A stretch of 64,000 bases of DNA. Origin: Sphingomonadales bacterium. Its GTDB lineage: Bacteria; Bacteroidota; Bacteroidia; Chitinophagales; Chitinophagaceae. The translations under genes were made by a program, and so were the position numbers. The notes beneath the pieces were generated by a model. That model did not search any database and was not told where the DNA came from. It worked only from the letters and a program-made list of their open reading frames with translations. The stretch lies in assembly GCA_016872155.1 (NCBI GenBank), contig VHBB01000005.1, positions 1 to 64,000 of the forward strand, written 5' to 3'. Of this stretch, positions 17,505 through 26,630 are shown one piece after another. Positions within the stretch are counted from its first letter, which is position 1. Every line of letters begins with the position of its first letter.

Positions 17505-18473
17505 TTATTGTATGGATTGATCAGGTTGATCGGGAGGCAAGCCCTGCTTTTGCATAAAGATCGAATAGAAGATGGACCCCGAAAGACAAAGGGCAATGAC
17601 CCCCAACGAGATCATTACCTGTACCGGCTTACTGACCCACAGATTGATCCAATGTTCGCCCAGCATCTTGATGCCAATAAAAACCAGTACGATGGCAATA
17701 CCCTGTTGCAAATAATCGAAGCGGCTGACCGCGCCACGCAGCAAAAAGAAAAGCGACCGAAGACCCAGCAAGGCAAAGATATTAGAGGTATAAATAACCA
17801 AGCGGTCTCTGGAAATGCCCATCACAGCCGGAATAGAATCAAGGGCAAAGACGATATCGATGGCCGCCAGCATTATGACCACCACAAACAAGGTCGTATA
17901 GACGGGGCGACCATTCTCTTTGATCATAAAGCGTCCGCCCCCGTCGTGGGGCGCCAGTGGTAAAAATTTTTTTAAGAAGAGATAGACCTTGCTTTGCTGC
18001 GGATTGAACTCCTCTTCTTCGTTGGCCATGAACATCGAATAGCCCGTATACACCAAAAAGACCCCAAATAGGTAAAGTATCCAATGAAAGCGATCGACCA
18101 AGGCCACACCCACGGTTATAAAAATGATCCGAAAAACGATGGCCATTAAAATGCCAATAAGCAGCACCCTTCCGTAATTTTTTTCTTTGACCGAAAAAGC
18201 CGAAAAGATCAATATGAATACAAAAATGTTATCGATACTCAAACTCCACTCCATCAGGTAGGCGCTGAGATACTCAAGCGCTACCTGCTGCCCTTTCTCT
18301 ATCCATACAAATACAAAAAAGGCCAGCGCCAGCGATACCCAAAAAAAAGTTTGATGCAGGGCCTGTCGAATGGTAACGGTGCGGTCCTTTTTACTCATCA
18401 GCCCCAGATCGAACGCGAGGGCCACGACTAATACAAAGCCAAACACCAGGTAGGTGAGCTGATCTACATTCAT
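17505..18473 (-). CDS. TerC-family integral membrane protein
   Basis: The ATG at 18473 gives 322 residues; a longer frame to 18584 runs into gldG and was rejected. About nine hydrophobic segments are visible. The family signature includes ALAFFVFVWIEKG, YLMEWSLSIDNIFVFILIF (acidic membrane motif) and the second metal-site-like stretch AAIDIVFALDSIPAVMGISRD. TerC/Alx proteins are inner-membrane proteins linked to metal-ion (Mn, possibly Ca) export, tellurite resistance and, in some bacteria, loading metals onto exported proteins. An exact -7 element lies 15 bases before the ATG in the short gap after gldG. The murF-alr gene follows after five bases. Confidence 0.92.
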   Translation of the reverse strand: MNVDQLTYLVFGFVLVVALAFDLGLMSKKDRTVTIRQALHQTFFWVSLALAFFVFVWIEKGQQVALEYLSAYLMEWSLSIDNIFVFILIFSAFSVKEKNYGRVLLIGILMAIVFRIIFITVGVALVDRFHWILYLFGVFLVYTGYSMFMANEEEEFNPQQSKVYLFLKKFLPLAPHDGGGRFMIKENGRPVYTTLFVVVIMLAAIDIVFALDSIPAVMGISRDRLVIYTSNIFALLGLRSLFFLLRGAVSRFDYLQQGIAIVLVFIGIKMLGEHWINLWVSKPVQVMISLGVIALCLSGSIFYSIFMQKQGLPPDQPDQSIQ

Positions 18474-18488
18474 AAAAAAGATAAAGGG

Positions 18489-18496
18489 CAAAGATA
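18489..18496 (-). promoter_or_regulatory. -7 element of terC
   Basis: On the minus strand it reads TATCTTTG, an exact TAnnTTTG match. It sits in the 29-base gap between the gldG stop and the terC ATG, suggesting terC/murF-alr can be transcribed separately from gldFG. Confidence 0.4.
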
Positions 18497-18502
18497 CGAC
18501 CC

Positions 18503-20266
18503 CTAGCCTGCGTAAGATTGTTTTCGCCACCACTGGTAAACTGCTCCACCCAGGGCAAGCAGCAGCAGGGGCAAGCCAATGCAAAGGAGCTGCCAGCGCA
18601 GTTTTTGTTCCTTGACCAGCGGGCCATCGAGTAAGCGTAGCACCAACTCTTTACTTCGAATCTCGGCCAAGGCCGGATCACTAACCAGGTACTCCACCGC
18701 GCCTAATAGAAATTCGCGGTTAGCCACGGGTATAAAATATTTACCGGCCGGGCCCTGGGTAAGCGTCTCGAAGCGCGTGTACTTATTCCATCCCATTTCT
18801 ACCGGCTCCATGCCACCCCTAGAATCGATCTGCCCCGATGCATCGAGCAGCGGAATATATTCGTTCAACACAACGTCTCCGTCGGCCACCACGATCATGG
18901 CGGTTTTTTCAGAAGCGGTACGAAAGGTTTGTCCGCTGGCCTTCCAGGCATCCAACTGAGCAAGCGAAGCCCGATTCTTAAAGAGCGATGGAAACGACCC
19001 TTCGAGCAAGACAGCAGCAGGAACAGCGGCACGATCGAAAAGAGCATTATCGGGCACTGTACTATTCTCATTCAACGACACCAGCGCAGGGGTGCTAATG
19101 GTGCGGGCCCGCTCGCTACTAATGAGCAACGGATATTTTTTAATACCGGGCACGGCTATGGTATCGATAGAATGAGCAAACCGCGTACCGATATAACCGG
19201 GGGTGCGAAGCTTGCCCTCGGCCGCCGACAGCAACGGAAAATAATTCCACGGTAAAAACTCATTTTGAGGTTGAGTCGCTGTGCCACCAACTTGTACATA
19301 GGTAAATTCACAGCGCAGGTCCATTAACAGATCGGTGTTGATACGCGCCCCGTAGCGAAAGAATAGATCGTCGAGTTGTAGCCCTCTGTCAAAAGCTACC
19401 AGATCGGGCTTGCGCGCAAAGCTATCCATCTCGGCATAGAGATTATCGATAAAGCAAAGCAGTTTACCTCCCCGCATTACAAACTGATCGAGCTTAAACT
19501 TCTCCGACTCAGCAAAAGCCAGCGTGGGCTTAACGATCAGTAACAGATCGACCCCCTGGGGTACGGCTGGCTGTCGCGTTAGATCGAGGGTACGCAATTC
19601 GTAGTCGCCTTGCAGTGCCATACGAAGCTGATAAGTGCTTTCGTCGACGGGCTCTCCATGACCGGTTTCGTAAGCAATACCGGGCTTAGTGGTATGTAAC
19701 AATTTTTCGATGGCACTTACAAATTGATATTCCAACAAGGCTTCGGCGGTATTTAACTCTGTTTGAGAAATAGAGCGACTGGCCCCCGGAAACAAACTGA
19801 TCAATTGTGACTGCCCCCCATAACTGACCAAGGCAACCGGAAAAATAATATTGCTAGATTGACCCGCTTCTTTTTGTACGGTAAGATTTATGTTGAGGGC
19901 GCCTCGATCAAGAAGGGAATCACCCCACGATTTTCCATTGGGAGAGGACGAGCCCGGCGATAAGAATTGATAGCGAAACTGTGCGGGTTGCAGTTGTTTA
20001 AAGAGCGAGAGTAGTTGTTGCGTAGAGGCTTGCAGCTTTCTAAACCCAGCGGGAAACTCGCCCGTTAGAAAAACCGTTACCTCGAGCGGAGCAGAAAGTT
20101 CGCGTAGCAATGACACCGTTGCTGGGCTTACGGTGTAACGCTTCTCGCTGGTCAGATCGAATCGTAAGGGCACAAAACCTGCCCCTACATTGACGACTAC
20201 AAAAAGCAGCAACGCAAAAGGTACTCCATAGCGGTGTTTAAGGATGATATGCAAAAGTCCTTTCAT
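18503..20266 (-). CDS. gldG: Gliding-motility ABC transporter substrate-binding-like protein GldG
   Basis: The 587-residue product has one N-terminal membrane segment (about 13-33) and one near the C-terminus (about 558-580), with a large periplasmic domain between. The start of the domain (RFDLTSEKRYTVSP..LL) and the central GIAYETGHGEP and LLLIVKPT..SE.EK..LDQFVMRGGKLL are the GldG/ABC-2 auxiliary signatures. With GldF it forms a putative ABC transporter tied to gliding motility and T9SS-linked surface functions in Bacteroidota. It begins one base after gldF's stop, so they are co-translated. The ATPase partner GldA is not adjacent, as is common. Confidence 0.92.
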   Translation of the reverse strand: MKGLLHIILKHRYGVPFALLLFVVVNVGAGFVPLRFDLTSEKRYTVSPATVSLLRELSAPLEVTVFLTGEFPAGFRKLQASTQQLLSLFKQLQPAQFRYQFLSPGSSSPNGKSWGDSLLDRGALNINLTVQKEAGQSSNIIFPVALVSYGGQSQLISLFPGASRSISQTELNTAEALLEYQFVSAIEKLLHTTKPGIAYETGHGEPVDESTYQLRMALQGDYELRTLDLTRQPAVPQGVDLLLIVKPTLAFAESEKFKLDQFVMRGGKLLCFIDNLYAEMDSFARKPDLVAFDRGLQLDDLFFRYGARINTDLLMDLRCEFTYVQVGGTATQPQNEFLPWNYFPLLSAAEGKLRTPGYIGTRFAHSIDTIAVPGIKKYPLLISSERARTISTPALVSLNENSTVPDNALFDRAAVPAAVLLEGSFPSLFKNRASLAQLDAWKASGQTFRTASEKTAMIVVADGDVVLNEYIPLLDASGQIDSRGGMEPVEMGWNKYTRFETLTQGPAGKYFIPVANREFLLGAVEYLVSDPALAEIRSKELVLRLLDGPLVKEQKLRWQLLCIGLPLLLLALGGAVYQWWRKQSYAG

Positions 20267-20267
20267 C

Positions 20268-20987
20268 TTAGCGCTGTAAGAGATTACGAATGGTCAATAC
20301 AAAGAAGAGCAAGACCAGGCTAAAGAAATAAATAACATCCCGACTATCGATTAACCCGCGACTAATACTTTGATAATGCTGATCGATACCCAACCACTCC
20401 ATCCAATAATCAGCCCCGCCCGTAAGCACCGGTAGTCGGCTAATGGCTGCAAACCCGTAATAAAGCAAGGCGCAAAGAACCAGGGCCGCTAAAAAAGCCA
20501 CGACCGTATTGGTAGTAAGACTGCTGCAATACAATCCGATCATGGTAAATACAGCAGCGAGTAGCAACAGACCCAGATAAGAACTCAGCGTCGCTCCCTT
20601 ATCGAGCCCTTCGCCGGCCGACAGCGATTCAACCGCAATACCATAGAGCAAGGTGGGCAAGAGCGCCACCACTACCACCAGTAAGGCTCCAAAATATTTG
20701 CCGGCTACCAGCTGCGTTTTCGATAGGGGCTGTGTAGCCAGCAGTTCGTAGGTGCCGGTGCGGAACTCTTCGGCAAAGCTGCGCATGGTAATGGCCGGAA
20801 TTAACAGCAGCAACAACCAGGGAGCAAGCAAAAAGAAACGCTCAAGGGTCGCATATCCAAAATCGAGAATATTGTCTTCGAACACGAATAAGACCAAGCC
20901 GGCCGCGATCAAAAAAACAGCCACTGCCATATAGCCGGTCAGGCTGCCAAAAAATTGTCTTAATTCCTTTTTGCAAAGGGGCCACAT
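20268..20987 (-). CDS. gldF: Gliding-motility ABC transporter permease GldF
   Basis: The 239-residue product is an ABC-2-type permease with six membrane segments. The first cytoplasmic part reads CKKELRQFFGSLTGY, and the coupling region AITMRSFAEEFRTGTYELL..PLSKTQLVAGKYFGA is the hallmark of GldF/NosY-type permeases. It should form the membrane channel of the Gld ABC complex with GldG. The ATG at 20987 is well placed. The gene is followed by gldG after one base and separated from the Fe-S genes by a terminator at 21016-21050. Confidence 0.92.
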   Translation of the reverse strand: MWPLCKKELRQFFGSLTGYMAVAVFLIAAGLVLFVFEDNILDFGYATLERFFLLAPWLLLLLIPAITMRSFAEEFRTGTYELLATQPLSKTQLVAGKYFGALLVVVVALLPTLLYGIAVESLSAGEGLDKGATLSSYLGLLLLAAVFTMIGLYCSSLTTNTVVAFLAALVLCALLYYGFAAISRLPVLTGGADYWMEWLGIDQHYQSISRGLIDSRDVIYFFSLVLLFFVLTIRNLLQR

Positions 20988-21015
20988 GCTGCTAAAGTAC
21001 TAAGTAAAGGGCAAC

Positions 21016-21050
21016 AAAAAAGGCTGCCTCAATAAGAGAACAGCCTTTTT
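21016..21050 (-). terminator. Intrinsic terminator of the iscS-iscU-hesB operon
   Basis: Inverted repeat with arms AAAAAGGCTG (21016-21025) and CAGCCTTTTT (21041-21050) around a 15-base loop. On the minus strand the stem is followed by a T-run. It lies 16 bases after the hesB stop. Confidence 0.8.
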
Positions 21051-21065
21051 ACAAGAGTTTATGCT

Positions 21066-21446
21066 TTAAACGGCAAAGCTTTCGCCACAACCACAGGTGC
21101 GACTGGCGTTAGGATTGCTGAAATAAAATCCTTTTCCATTAAGGCCATCCGAAAAATCGAGCGTGGTGTTGACCAAGTAAAGAAAACTTTTAAGATCGGT
21201 CACAACCTTGATCCCGTTGTCTTCGAATTCTTGATCCATGGGTTTTTTTTCGTTATCGAAATCAAGCTTGTAACTCAATCCCGAGCAACCACCCCCCACT
21301 ACACTCACCCGTAAAAAATAAGATGTATCTGTTGCCACTCCGGCATCGCTAAGTAATTGCAATACTTTTTCGCGGGCCTTGTCACTCACGTAAATAACAT
21401 TGGCCATTTGAGCGGGGGCAGCAAGTGTAGCGGTCTCGGCAGCCAT
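21066..21446 (-). CDS. HesB/IscA-type iron-sulfur cluster assembly protein
   Basis: The 126-residue product is an A-type Fe-S carrier. The three conserved Cys are in GGGCSGLSY and the C-terminal CGCGESF. It takes clusters from the IscU scaffold and passes them to apo-proteins in the cytoplasm. The ATG at 21446 gives a 13-residue Ala-rich N-terminal extension; a second ATG at 21407 (MANVIYVSD) would give the usual family start and is also possible. It is the last gene of the iscS-iscU-hesB operon, six bases after iscU and just ahead of a strong terminator. Confidence 0.93.
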   Translation of the reverse strand: MAAETATLAAPAQMANVIYVSDKAREKVLQLLSDAGVATDTSYFLRVSVVGGGCSGLSYKLDFDNEKKPMDQEFEDNGIKVVTDLKSFLYLVNTTLDFSDGLNGKGFYFSNPNASRTCGCGESFAV

Positions 21447-21452
21447 AGTTTC

Positions 21453-21872
21453 TTAGTGAACTCCTTTTTCTTCGAACTGCAACTCTTCGAGTCCGTTCTT
21501 TTTACGATAATCGTTAATAGCGGCTTTTACGGCGTCTTCGGCCAATACCGAACAGTGGATCTTTACAGGAGGCAGGTTGAGTTCTTCGACAATGGTCATA
21601 TTATCGATCTTGACCGCCTCATCGACCGTCTTTCCTTTTAACCACTCGGTAGCCAGCGAAGAAGAAGCAATGGCAGAACCGCATCCAAAGGTCTTGAACT
21701 TGGCGTCTTTAATAACCCCGGTAGCATCGTCTACTTCAATTTGCAAACGCATGACGTCGCCACACTCGGGGGCGCCGACCAGTCCGGTACCCACACTGCT
21801 TTTACTTTTGTCGAGGGTACCTACATTCTTAGGGTGCTGGTAGTGGTCGATTACTTTTTCTGAATAGGCCAT
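21453..21872 (-). CDS. iscU: Iron-sulfur cluster scaffold IscU
   Basis: The 139-residue product starts MAYSEKVIDHYQHPKNVG, the standard IscU N-terminus. The three cluster-ligand Cys are present in GAPECGD, FGCGSA and KIHCSVLAED, with the conserved Asp next to the first. The LPPVKIHC chaperone-recognition motif, close to the LPPVK bound by HscA, is intact. It builds 2Fe-2S clusters with sulfur from IscS. The gene lies 36 bases downstream of iscS and six bases before hesB. Confidence 0.95.
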   Translation of the reverse strand: MAYSEKVIDHYQHPKNVGTLDKSKSSVGTGLVGAPECGDVMRLQIEVDDATGVIKDAKFKTFGCGSAIASSSLATEWLKGKTVDEAVKIDNMTIVEELNLPPVKIHCSVLAEDAVKAAINDYRKKNGLEELQFEEKGVH

Positions 21873-21908
21873 AGTAAATAAATTATTGCGGTATAAAATT
21901 AAAAAAAA

Positions 21909-23126
21909 TCAATGATGTGCCCATTCGATGGTGCTTAGATCGATGCCCTCTTTGAACATCTCCCACAGTGGGCTCATATCGCGCAGCTTGTTGACCGTGT
22001 TGGTCACTTGCTCGATGGTATAATCGATCTGCTCTTCGGTGGTATAGCGTCCTAGTCCAAAACGAAGTGAGCTGTGTGCCAGGTCGTCGCCCAAGCCAAG
22101 GGCCTTTAGCACATACGAGGGCTCTAACGAAGCAGAGGTACAAGCCGATCCCGAAGACAGCGCGATGTTTTTGTTAAAGCCCATCATCAAACCCTCTCCT
22201 TCTACATATTTAAAAGAGATATTCGATACGTGGGGCAAACGATGTTCTTTGTCGCCATTCAAATAGGACTCTTCGACTTTTAAAAGCGATTGCTCTAATT
22301 TATCGCGCAGTTTAATTATGCGGGCTGTATCGGATTCCATCTCGTTCATGCAGATCTCGCAAGCCTTACCGAATCCAACGATACCGGGTACATTCAGCGT
22401 TCCGCTGCGCATGCCTCGTTCGTGACCGCCGCCATCGATCTGCGCCGTTACTTTTACGCGGGGATTCTTGCGACGCACGTAGAGCGCACCCACTCCTTTA
22501 GGACCATACATCTTATGCGCGGTAAAGGCCATCAGGTCTATTCCATCTTTGTTTACATCGACCGGAATTTTTCCGACCGCCTGCACACCATCTGAAAAGA
22601 CCAATACCCCATGCTTGCGGGCAATGGCACTAATCTCGCGCATTGGCATTACCGTGCCAATTTCGTTATTGGCATACATAATGGCGATCAGAATGGTGGT
22701 GGGCTTAATGGCCGCTTCGAGTTCGCTCAGATCGATAAGTCCGTTGGGCTTAACGTCGAGATACGTTATTTCGGCCCCTTCTTTTTCGAGGTGACGACAG
22801 GTGTCGAGCACGGCCTTATGTTCAATATTGCAGGTAATAATGTGATTGCCCTTGCTGGCATACATTTCAAAAACCCCTTTAATGCCCAGGTTATCGCCTT
22901 CGGTAGCGCCCGAGGTAAAGATGATCTCTTTAGGATCGGCACCGATCAATTTAGCTACTTGCTCGCGGGCATAGTCGACAGCTTCTTCTGCTTGCCAGCC
23001 AAACGAGTGATTACGGCTGGCCGCGTTCCCGAAATTATTGGTAAAATAAGGTATCATGGCCTCCACTACGCGGGGGTCACAAGGAGTCGTGGCATTATGA
23101 TCTAAGTAAATAGGAAACTGCAACAT
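21909..23126 (-). CDS. iscS: Cysteine desulfurase IscS
   Basis: The 405-residue PLP enzyme takes sulfur from L-cysteine for Fe-S clusters and other thio-cofactors. It starts [16 protein letters not shown]. The PLP lysine is K205 in AHKMYGPKG, and the mobile-loop sulfur-accepting Cys is C329 in [10 protein letters not shown]. The C-terminal region ([15 protein letters not shown]) is of IscS/NifS class I. It heads the operon iscS-iscU-hesB. No IscR-type regulator, HscAB or ferredoxin gene is adjacent. Confidence 0.96.
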   Translation of the reverse strand: MLQFPIYLDHNATTPCDPRVVEAMIPYFTNNFGNAASRNHSFGWQAEEAVDYAREQVAKLIGADPKEIIFTSGATEGDNLGIKGVFEMYASKGNHIITCNIEHKAVLDTCRHLEKEGAEITYLDVKPNGLIDLSELEAAIKPTTILIAIMYANNEIGTVMPMREISAIARKHGVLVFSDGVQAVGKIPVDVNKDGIDLMAFTAHKMYGPKGVGALYVRRKNPRVKVTAQIDGGGHERGMRSGTLNVPGIVGFGKACEICMNEMESDTARIIKLRDKLEQSLLKVEESYLNGDKEHRLPHVSNISFKYVEGEGLMMGFNKNIALSSGSACTSASLEPSYVLKALGLGDDLAHSSLRFGLGRYTTEEQIDYTIEQVTNTVNKLRDMSPLWEMFKEGIDLSTIEWAHH

Positions 23127-23235
23127 GGGGTTCTAACTGTTTTGTCTGAATAAAACGCGAAATTATCGCAAAAGGTTCTATCTGAATGTGCTAATTTCAT
23201 ATTATAACAGTTGTTACACACTTACCAGGCCTATA

Positions 23236-23646
23236 ATGAATAAAGTTGAACACATCGGAATTGCAGTTTCGTCACTAGCCGAGGCCATCCCCTTGTACGA
23301 AAAATTGCTCAACACCCCTTGCTACAAGACCGAACTCGTTGATACTGAGAAGGTAAATACAGCATTTTTTAAGACCGGTCACCAAAAAATAGAGCTCCTC
23401 GAAAGTACCGACCCCGATGGGGTCATTGCCAAATTCATTGCCAAAAAAGGGCAAGGACTGCATCATGTTGCCTTTGAGGTCGATGATATTTATTCAGAAA
23501 TGAAACGACTCGAAGCAGAAGGCTTCGTCTTGCTGCAACAAGAGCCCAAAAAAGGGGCCGATAATAAATTGATCTGTTTTTTACATCCCAAGTCTACCCA
23601 GGGGGTGCTTATAGAACTCTGCCAAGAGATCAGGCCGAATCGTTAA
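23236..23646 (+). CDS. mce: Methylmalonyl-CoA epimerase
   Basis: The ATG at 23236 gives 136 residues; an earlier in-frame start at 23188 adds an unlikely extension. The product is a vicinal-oxygen-chelate (glyoxalase-like) protein with metal ligands in VEHIGIAV (His), QKIELLE, GLHHVAFEV (His) and GVLIELCQ (Glu). These short motifs and the GADNKLICFLHPKST stretch are typical of methylmalonyl-CoA epimerase. It interconverts (R)- and (S)-methylmalonyl-CoA in propionate/succinate metabolism, a pathway that also needs a B12-dependent mutase. The 3' end overlaps rnc by 17 bases in convergent orientation. Confidence 0.92.
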   Translation: MNKVEHIGIAVSSLAEAIPLYEKLLNTPCYKTELVDTEKVNTAFFKTGHQKIELLESTDPDGVIAKFIAKKGQGLHHVAFEVDDIYSEMKRLEAEGFVLLQQEPKKGADNKLICFLHPKSTQGVLIELCQEIRPNR

Positions 23647-24358
23647 GCCGATTGCCCAGTTTCTCTACTGCGGCCTGGGCCGCTAATTGCGAAGCATCTT
23701 TTTTATTGAATGCTTTTCCGATGGCCAGGTTTTCGCCATTGAGCAGTGCGGCCACCGTAAACAGTCTGCGCCCATTCTCCATTTTTTCTTCGATGGTCTC
23801 GAACTCCAATACCGATCCGTTGCGGTTGGCCCATCCGTACAATTTATTCTTGTGATTGATCTCGAGCGTTTCGAGATCGTCTACGAACATATGGGGCATA
23901 ATGATCTTTTTTAGGACCCATTTTTCGGTACGCCGGTATCCAATATCCAAATACACCGCCCCAATGAGCGCCTCGAGGGTGTTTCCAAAAATATGGCTAA
24001 TGCGAAGCGAAGAATCGGTTCGGTTGTAACGGGTAATTTTCTTTAGCCCCATGCGAAGAGCGATCTCGTTAAGTTGTTGACGATTGACCATCTTGCTGCG
24101 CATCTCGGTAAGATACCCCTCGCCCCGATAGGGATAGCGTTTAAAAAGATAATCGGCCACCAGGGCACTTAATATGGCATCGCCCAAGTATTCGAGGCGC
24201 TCGTTGTTGGCGTCGGTCGATTCGCTCACCGAGCGGTGAGTGAGTGCCGTTATATAGAGATGCAACGAGCCGGGATGATACCCCAGCAAATGAGCAAGCT
24301 CTTTAGAAAAATCGGTCGAAGAAAAACCCAGTAACCGTTTTAAGAACGAGAGCAACAA
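23630..24358 (-). CDS. rnc: Ribonuclease III
   Basis: The 242-residue product has the RNase III catalytic domain, with signature ERLEYLGDAILSALV (metal-binding Glu and Asp) at about residues 57-71. The second Glu is in the LEALIGAVYLD motif. A C-terminal double-stranded RNA-binding domain follows (..GENLAIGKAFNKKDASQLAAQAAVEKL). It processes rRNA precursors and structured mRNAs. It follows fabF by one base, completing the widely conserved acpP-fabF-rnc arrangement. Confidence 0.96.
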   Translation of the reverse strand: MLLSFLKRLLGFSSTDFSKELAHLLGYHPGSLHLYITALTHRSVSESTDANNERLEYLGDAILSALVADYLFKRYPYRGEGYLTEMRSKMVNRQQLNEIALRMGLKKITRYNRTDSSLRISHIFGNTLEALIGAVYLDIGYRRTEKWVLKKIIMPHMFVDDLETLEINHKNKLYGWANRNGSVLEFETIEEKMENGRRLFTVAALLNGENLAIGKAFNKKDASQLAAQAAVEKLGNRLNDSA

Positions 24359-24359
24359 G

Positions 24360-25613
24360 TTAAGCGTTGTATTTGCGTACGATCACACAGGCATTGTGCC
24401 CTCCGAACCCAAAGGTGTTGCTGAGTGCTGCACGCACCGTACGGGTCTGTGCCTTGTTAAAGGTAAAATTCAGCTTAGGGTCTATTTCTGGATCATCGGT
24501 AAAATGATTGATGGTGGGCGGCACCACATCGTGCATAACCGCTTTGATGCTGGCGATCGCTTCTATGACTCCCGCGGCCCCCAGACAATGCCCCGTCATC
24601 GACTTGGTGGCACTAATGTTCAACTGATAGGCATGCTCGCCAAATACAGCGGTAATGGCCTTTACTTCGGCACCGTCGCCAATGGGGGTAGAGGTACCGT
24701 GCGTATTAATGTAATCAACTTCGTCGGCACGCATGCCCGCATCTTCGAGGGCGGCCATCATGACGTTACGGGCACCGAGCCCTTCAGGATGCGGCGCGGT
24801 AATATGATAGGCATCGGCCGTAGCGCCGCAACCGGCCACTTCGCAATAAATGGTTGCACCGCGCGCAAGGGCATGATCGAGGTCTTCTAATACCAGCATA
24901 CCGGTGGCCTCACCCATTACAAAACCATCACGGTCTTTATCGTAAGGACGACTGGCGGTCTTGGGGTCATCGTTGCGCTCGCTCATGGCCTTCATGGCAT
25001 TGAACCCCCCTACACCAGCCTCGCTAATAACCGATTCACTCCCTCCGGTCAAAATAATATCGGCCTTGCCCAAGCGGATCAAATTAAATGCATCCATGAT
25101 CGCATTGGTGCTGCTTGCACAAGCACTTACTACAGCAAAATTGGGACCTCGCAGATTATGACGCATACTGATCTGCCCCGCGGCAATATCGAGTATCATC
25201 TTAGGAATAAAGAACGGATTAAAGCGAGGGGTTCCGTCTCCTTTTGCAAAATCGGTTACCTCGTGTTGAAAGGTCGTGAGCCCTCCGATACCACTGGCAA
25301 AGACCACTCCTACTCGGTCGGGATTAATATTTTCTTTGTTCAACCCGGCGTGTTGCATGGCCTGATCGCTGACCACCAATGCCAGTTGTGTAAACCGATC
25401 GAGCTTGCGCGCCTCTTTGCGATCCATAAACTGTGTAGGATCGAAACCCTTGATCTCGCAGGCAAATTTGGTACGAAACCGAGAGGCATCGAATTGGGTA
25501 ATCGCGTCTGCCCCCGATACTCCGGCCAGCAAATTATCCCAGTACTCGTTTAGCGTGTTTCCAATGGGCGTGATGGCCCCCATGCCAGTTACTACGACGC
25601 GCTTTAATTGCAT
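24360..25613 (-). CDS. fabF: Beta-ketoacyl-ACP synthase II
   Basis: The 417-residue condensing enzyme elongates acyl chains from malonyl-ACP in type II fatty-acid synthesis. The Cys-His-His triad is present: C165 in SACASSTN, His in NTHGTSTPIGD and His in SMTGHCLGAAG. The N-terminus VVVTGMGAITPIGN and C-terminal NTFGFGGHNACV are typical for FabF. The ATG at 25613 is used. It lies 120 bases downstream of acpP, with a terminator-like hairpin between, and one base before rnc. Confidence 0.97.
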   Translation of the reverse strand: MQLKRVVVTGMGAITPIGNTLNEYWDNLLAGVSGADAITQFDASRFRTKFACEIKGFDPTQFMDRKEARKLDRFTQLALVVSDQAMQHAGLNKENINPDRVGVVFASGIGGLTTFQHEVTDFAKGDGTPRFNPFFIPKMILDIAAGQISMRHNLRGPNFAVVSACASSTNAIMDAFNLIRLGKADIILTGGSESVISEAGVGGFNAMKAMSERNDDPKTASRPYDKDRDGFVMGEATGMLVLEDLDHALARGATIYCEVAGCGATADAYHITAPHPEGLGARNVMMAALEDAGMRADEVDYINTHGTSTPIGDGAEVKAITAVFGEHAYQLNISATKSMTGHCLGAAGVIEAIASIKAVMHDVVPPTINHFTDDPEIDPKLNFTFNKAQTRTVRAALSNTFGFGGHNACVIVRKYNA

Positions 25614-25644
25614 ACAGGGAAGATAAACTTTGTTTTTTAAAAAA

Positions 25645-25685
25645 ACCGCCTTCCGGAGATCTGGTTAAAGATGCGGGAAGGCGGT
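25645..25685 (-). terminator. Intercistronic terminator between acpP and fabF
   Basis: Inverted repeat with ten-base arms ACCGCCTTCC (25645-25654) and GGAAGGCGGT (25676-25685). On the minus strand the stem is directly followed by seven T. It lies just after acpP and should let part of the transcripts stop there, giving more acpP than fabF-rnc mRNA. Confidence 0.75.
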
Positions 25686-25733
25686 ACGAATTTTTTTCCG
25701 TTTAGGGAAAGATATACTGCGGAGGGAGCCGGC

Positions 25734-25970
25734 TTACTTGGCGTGTTCTTCCAAATAAGAGATGGCCTGACCCACCGTGGTGATCGTCTCAGCTTGTTCG
25801 TCGGGAATAGAGATGTTGAACTCCTTTTCGAATTCCATAATTAACTCAACAGTGTCGAGAGAGTCGGCACCCAAATCGTTGGTAAAGGAAGCGTCGTTGT
25901 TTACCTCGGCTTCTTCTACACCCAGCTTGTCAACGATGATCTTCTTAACTCTTGATGCAATGTCTGACAT
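25734..25970 (-). CDS. acpP: Acyl carrier protein
   Basis: The 78-residue acidic protein has the phosphopantetheine attachment site Ser37 in [13 protein letters not shown], and it holds acyl intermediates in fatty-acid synthesis. Length and charge are typical. Its promoter fits the Bacteroidota consensus with both elements, and a terminator follows the gene. This matches the need for high ACP levels relative to fabF and rnc downstream. Confidence 0.97.
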   Translation of the reverse strand: MSDIASRVKKIIVDKLGVEEAEVNNDASFTNDLGADSLDTVELIMEFEKEFNISIPDEQAETITTVGQAISYLEEHAK

Positions 25971-25995
25971 GATTTTTGATTTTGGTTTCAGCCAG

Positions 25996-26026
25996 CAAAA
26001 ATATACTATTTAGACAATTCGACACA
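25996..26026 (-). promoter_or_regulatory. acpP promoter with -33 and -7 elements
   Basis: On the minus strand: TTG (26026-26024), a 20-base spacer, then TATTTTTG (26003-25996). This is an exact -7 match with a near-consensus -33 and spacing, the best complete promoter found in the window. The leader to the ATG at 25970 is about 20 bases. Confidence 0.6.
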
Positions 26027-26160
26027 AGAAAGAAACTATTTTCAAAACCAGGGCTAATCTATTGATAATAAGGAGGCTATTTATCTCACAACCCAAAAAC
26101 CCAAAAAGCGCTGGCCCTGGTCATTGTTTGGCAACAAAAAATAGCGTATTTTCCAAGACA

Positions 26161-26592
26161 ATGGCTTTAAAAATTATTGAACACGGCAGCGAGGAGTACC
26201 AGCAAATGGTGGCGCTTAGAAACGACATACTCCGAAAGCCCCTGGGCCTGCACTTCGATCGCGAAGAGCTAGACGGGGAGGCTCGTCATATTCTTATCGG
26301 GGCCTTCGAAGAGGAGTTGATGCTGGGCTGCTGCATGCTGGTCGAAGAGGACCCGCAGACCGTTCGGCTTCGCCAGATGGCCGTGTACAACGAAAAGCAG
26401 GGCAAGGGAATTGGCCGGGCCCTCATGAACTTTGCCGAGACCCTGGCCAGGGACCGGGGCTATAAACAGCTTACCATGCACGCTCGCAAAGATGCGCAAG
26501 GCTTTTACGAAAAAATGGGCTACCAGGCATCGGGCCAAGAATTTAAAGAGATCAGCATACCGCACCTGATCATGCAAAAAAAACTCTGCTAA
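26161..26592 (+). CDS. GNAT-family N-acetyltransferase
   Basis: The ATG at 26161 gives 143 residues; the open frame upstream to 26062 has no coding character. The acetyl-CoA pyrophosphate loop reads QGKGIGRALM (Q/R-x-x-G-x-G), after the beta-strand LRQMAVYNEKQ. The C-terminal GFYEKMGYQASG stretch is the second GNAT signature. It resembles the ElaA/YjcF-type group with an N-terminal VALRNDILRKPLGL. The acceptor substrate is unknown. The gene is more G+C-rich by eye than its surroundings. Confidence 0.88.
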   Translation: MALKIIEHGSEEYQQMVALRNDILRKPLGLHFDREELDGEARHILIGAFEEELMLGCCMLVEEDPQTVRLRQMAVYNEKQGKGIGRALMNFAETLARDRGYKQLTMHARKDAQGFYEKMGYQASGQEFKEISIPHLIMQKKLC

Positions 26593-26630
26593 CGGCTAAA
26601 AGCGGCGCGCTCCGTTATCTCTTCTTCCAC

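Noticed and set aside
18474-18584. 37-residue N-terminal extension of TerC
   Set aside because: It runs into gldG, and the ATG at 18473 gives the standard family start just below an exact -7 element.
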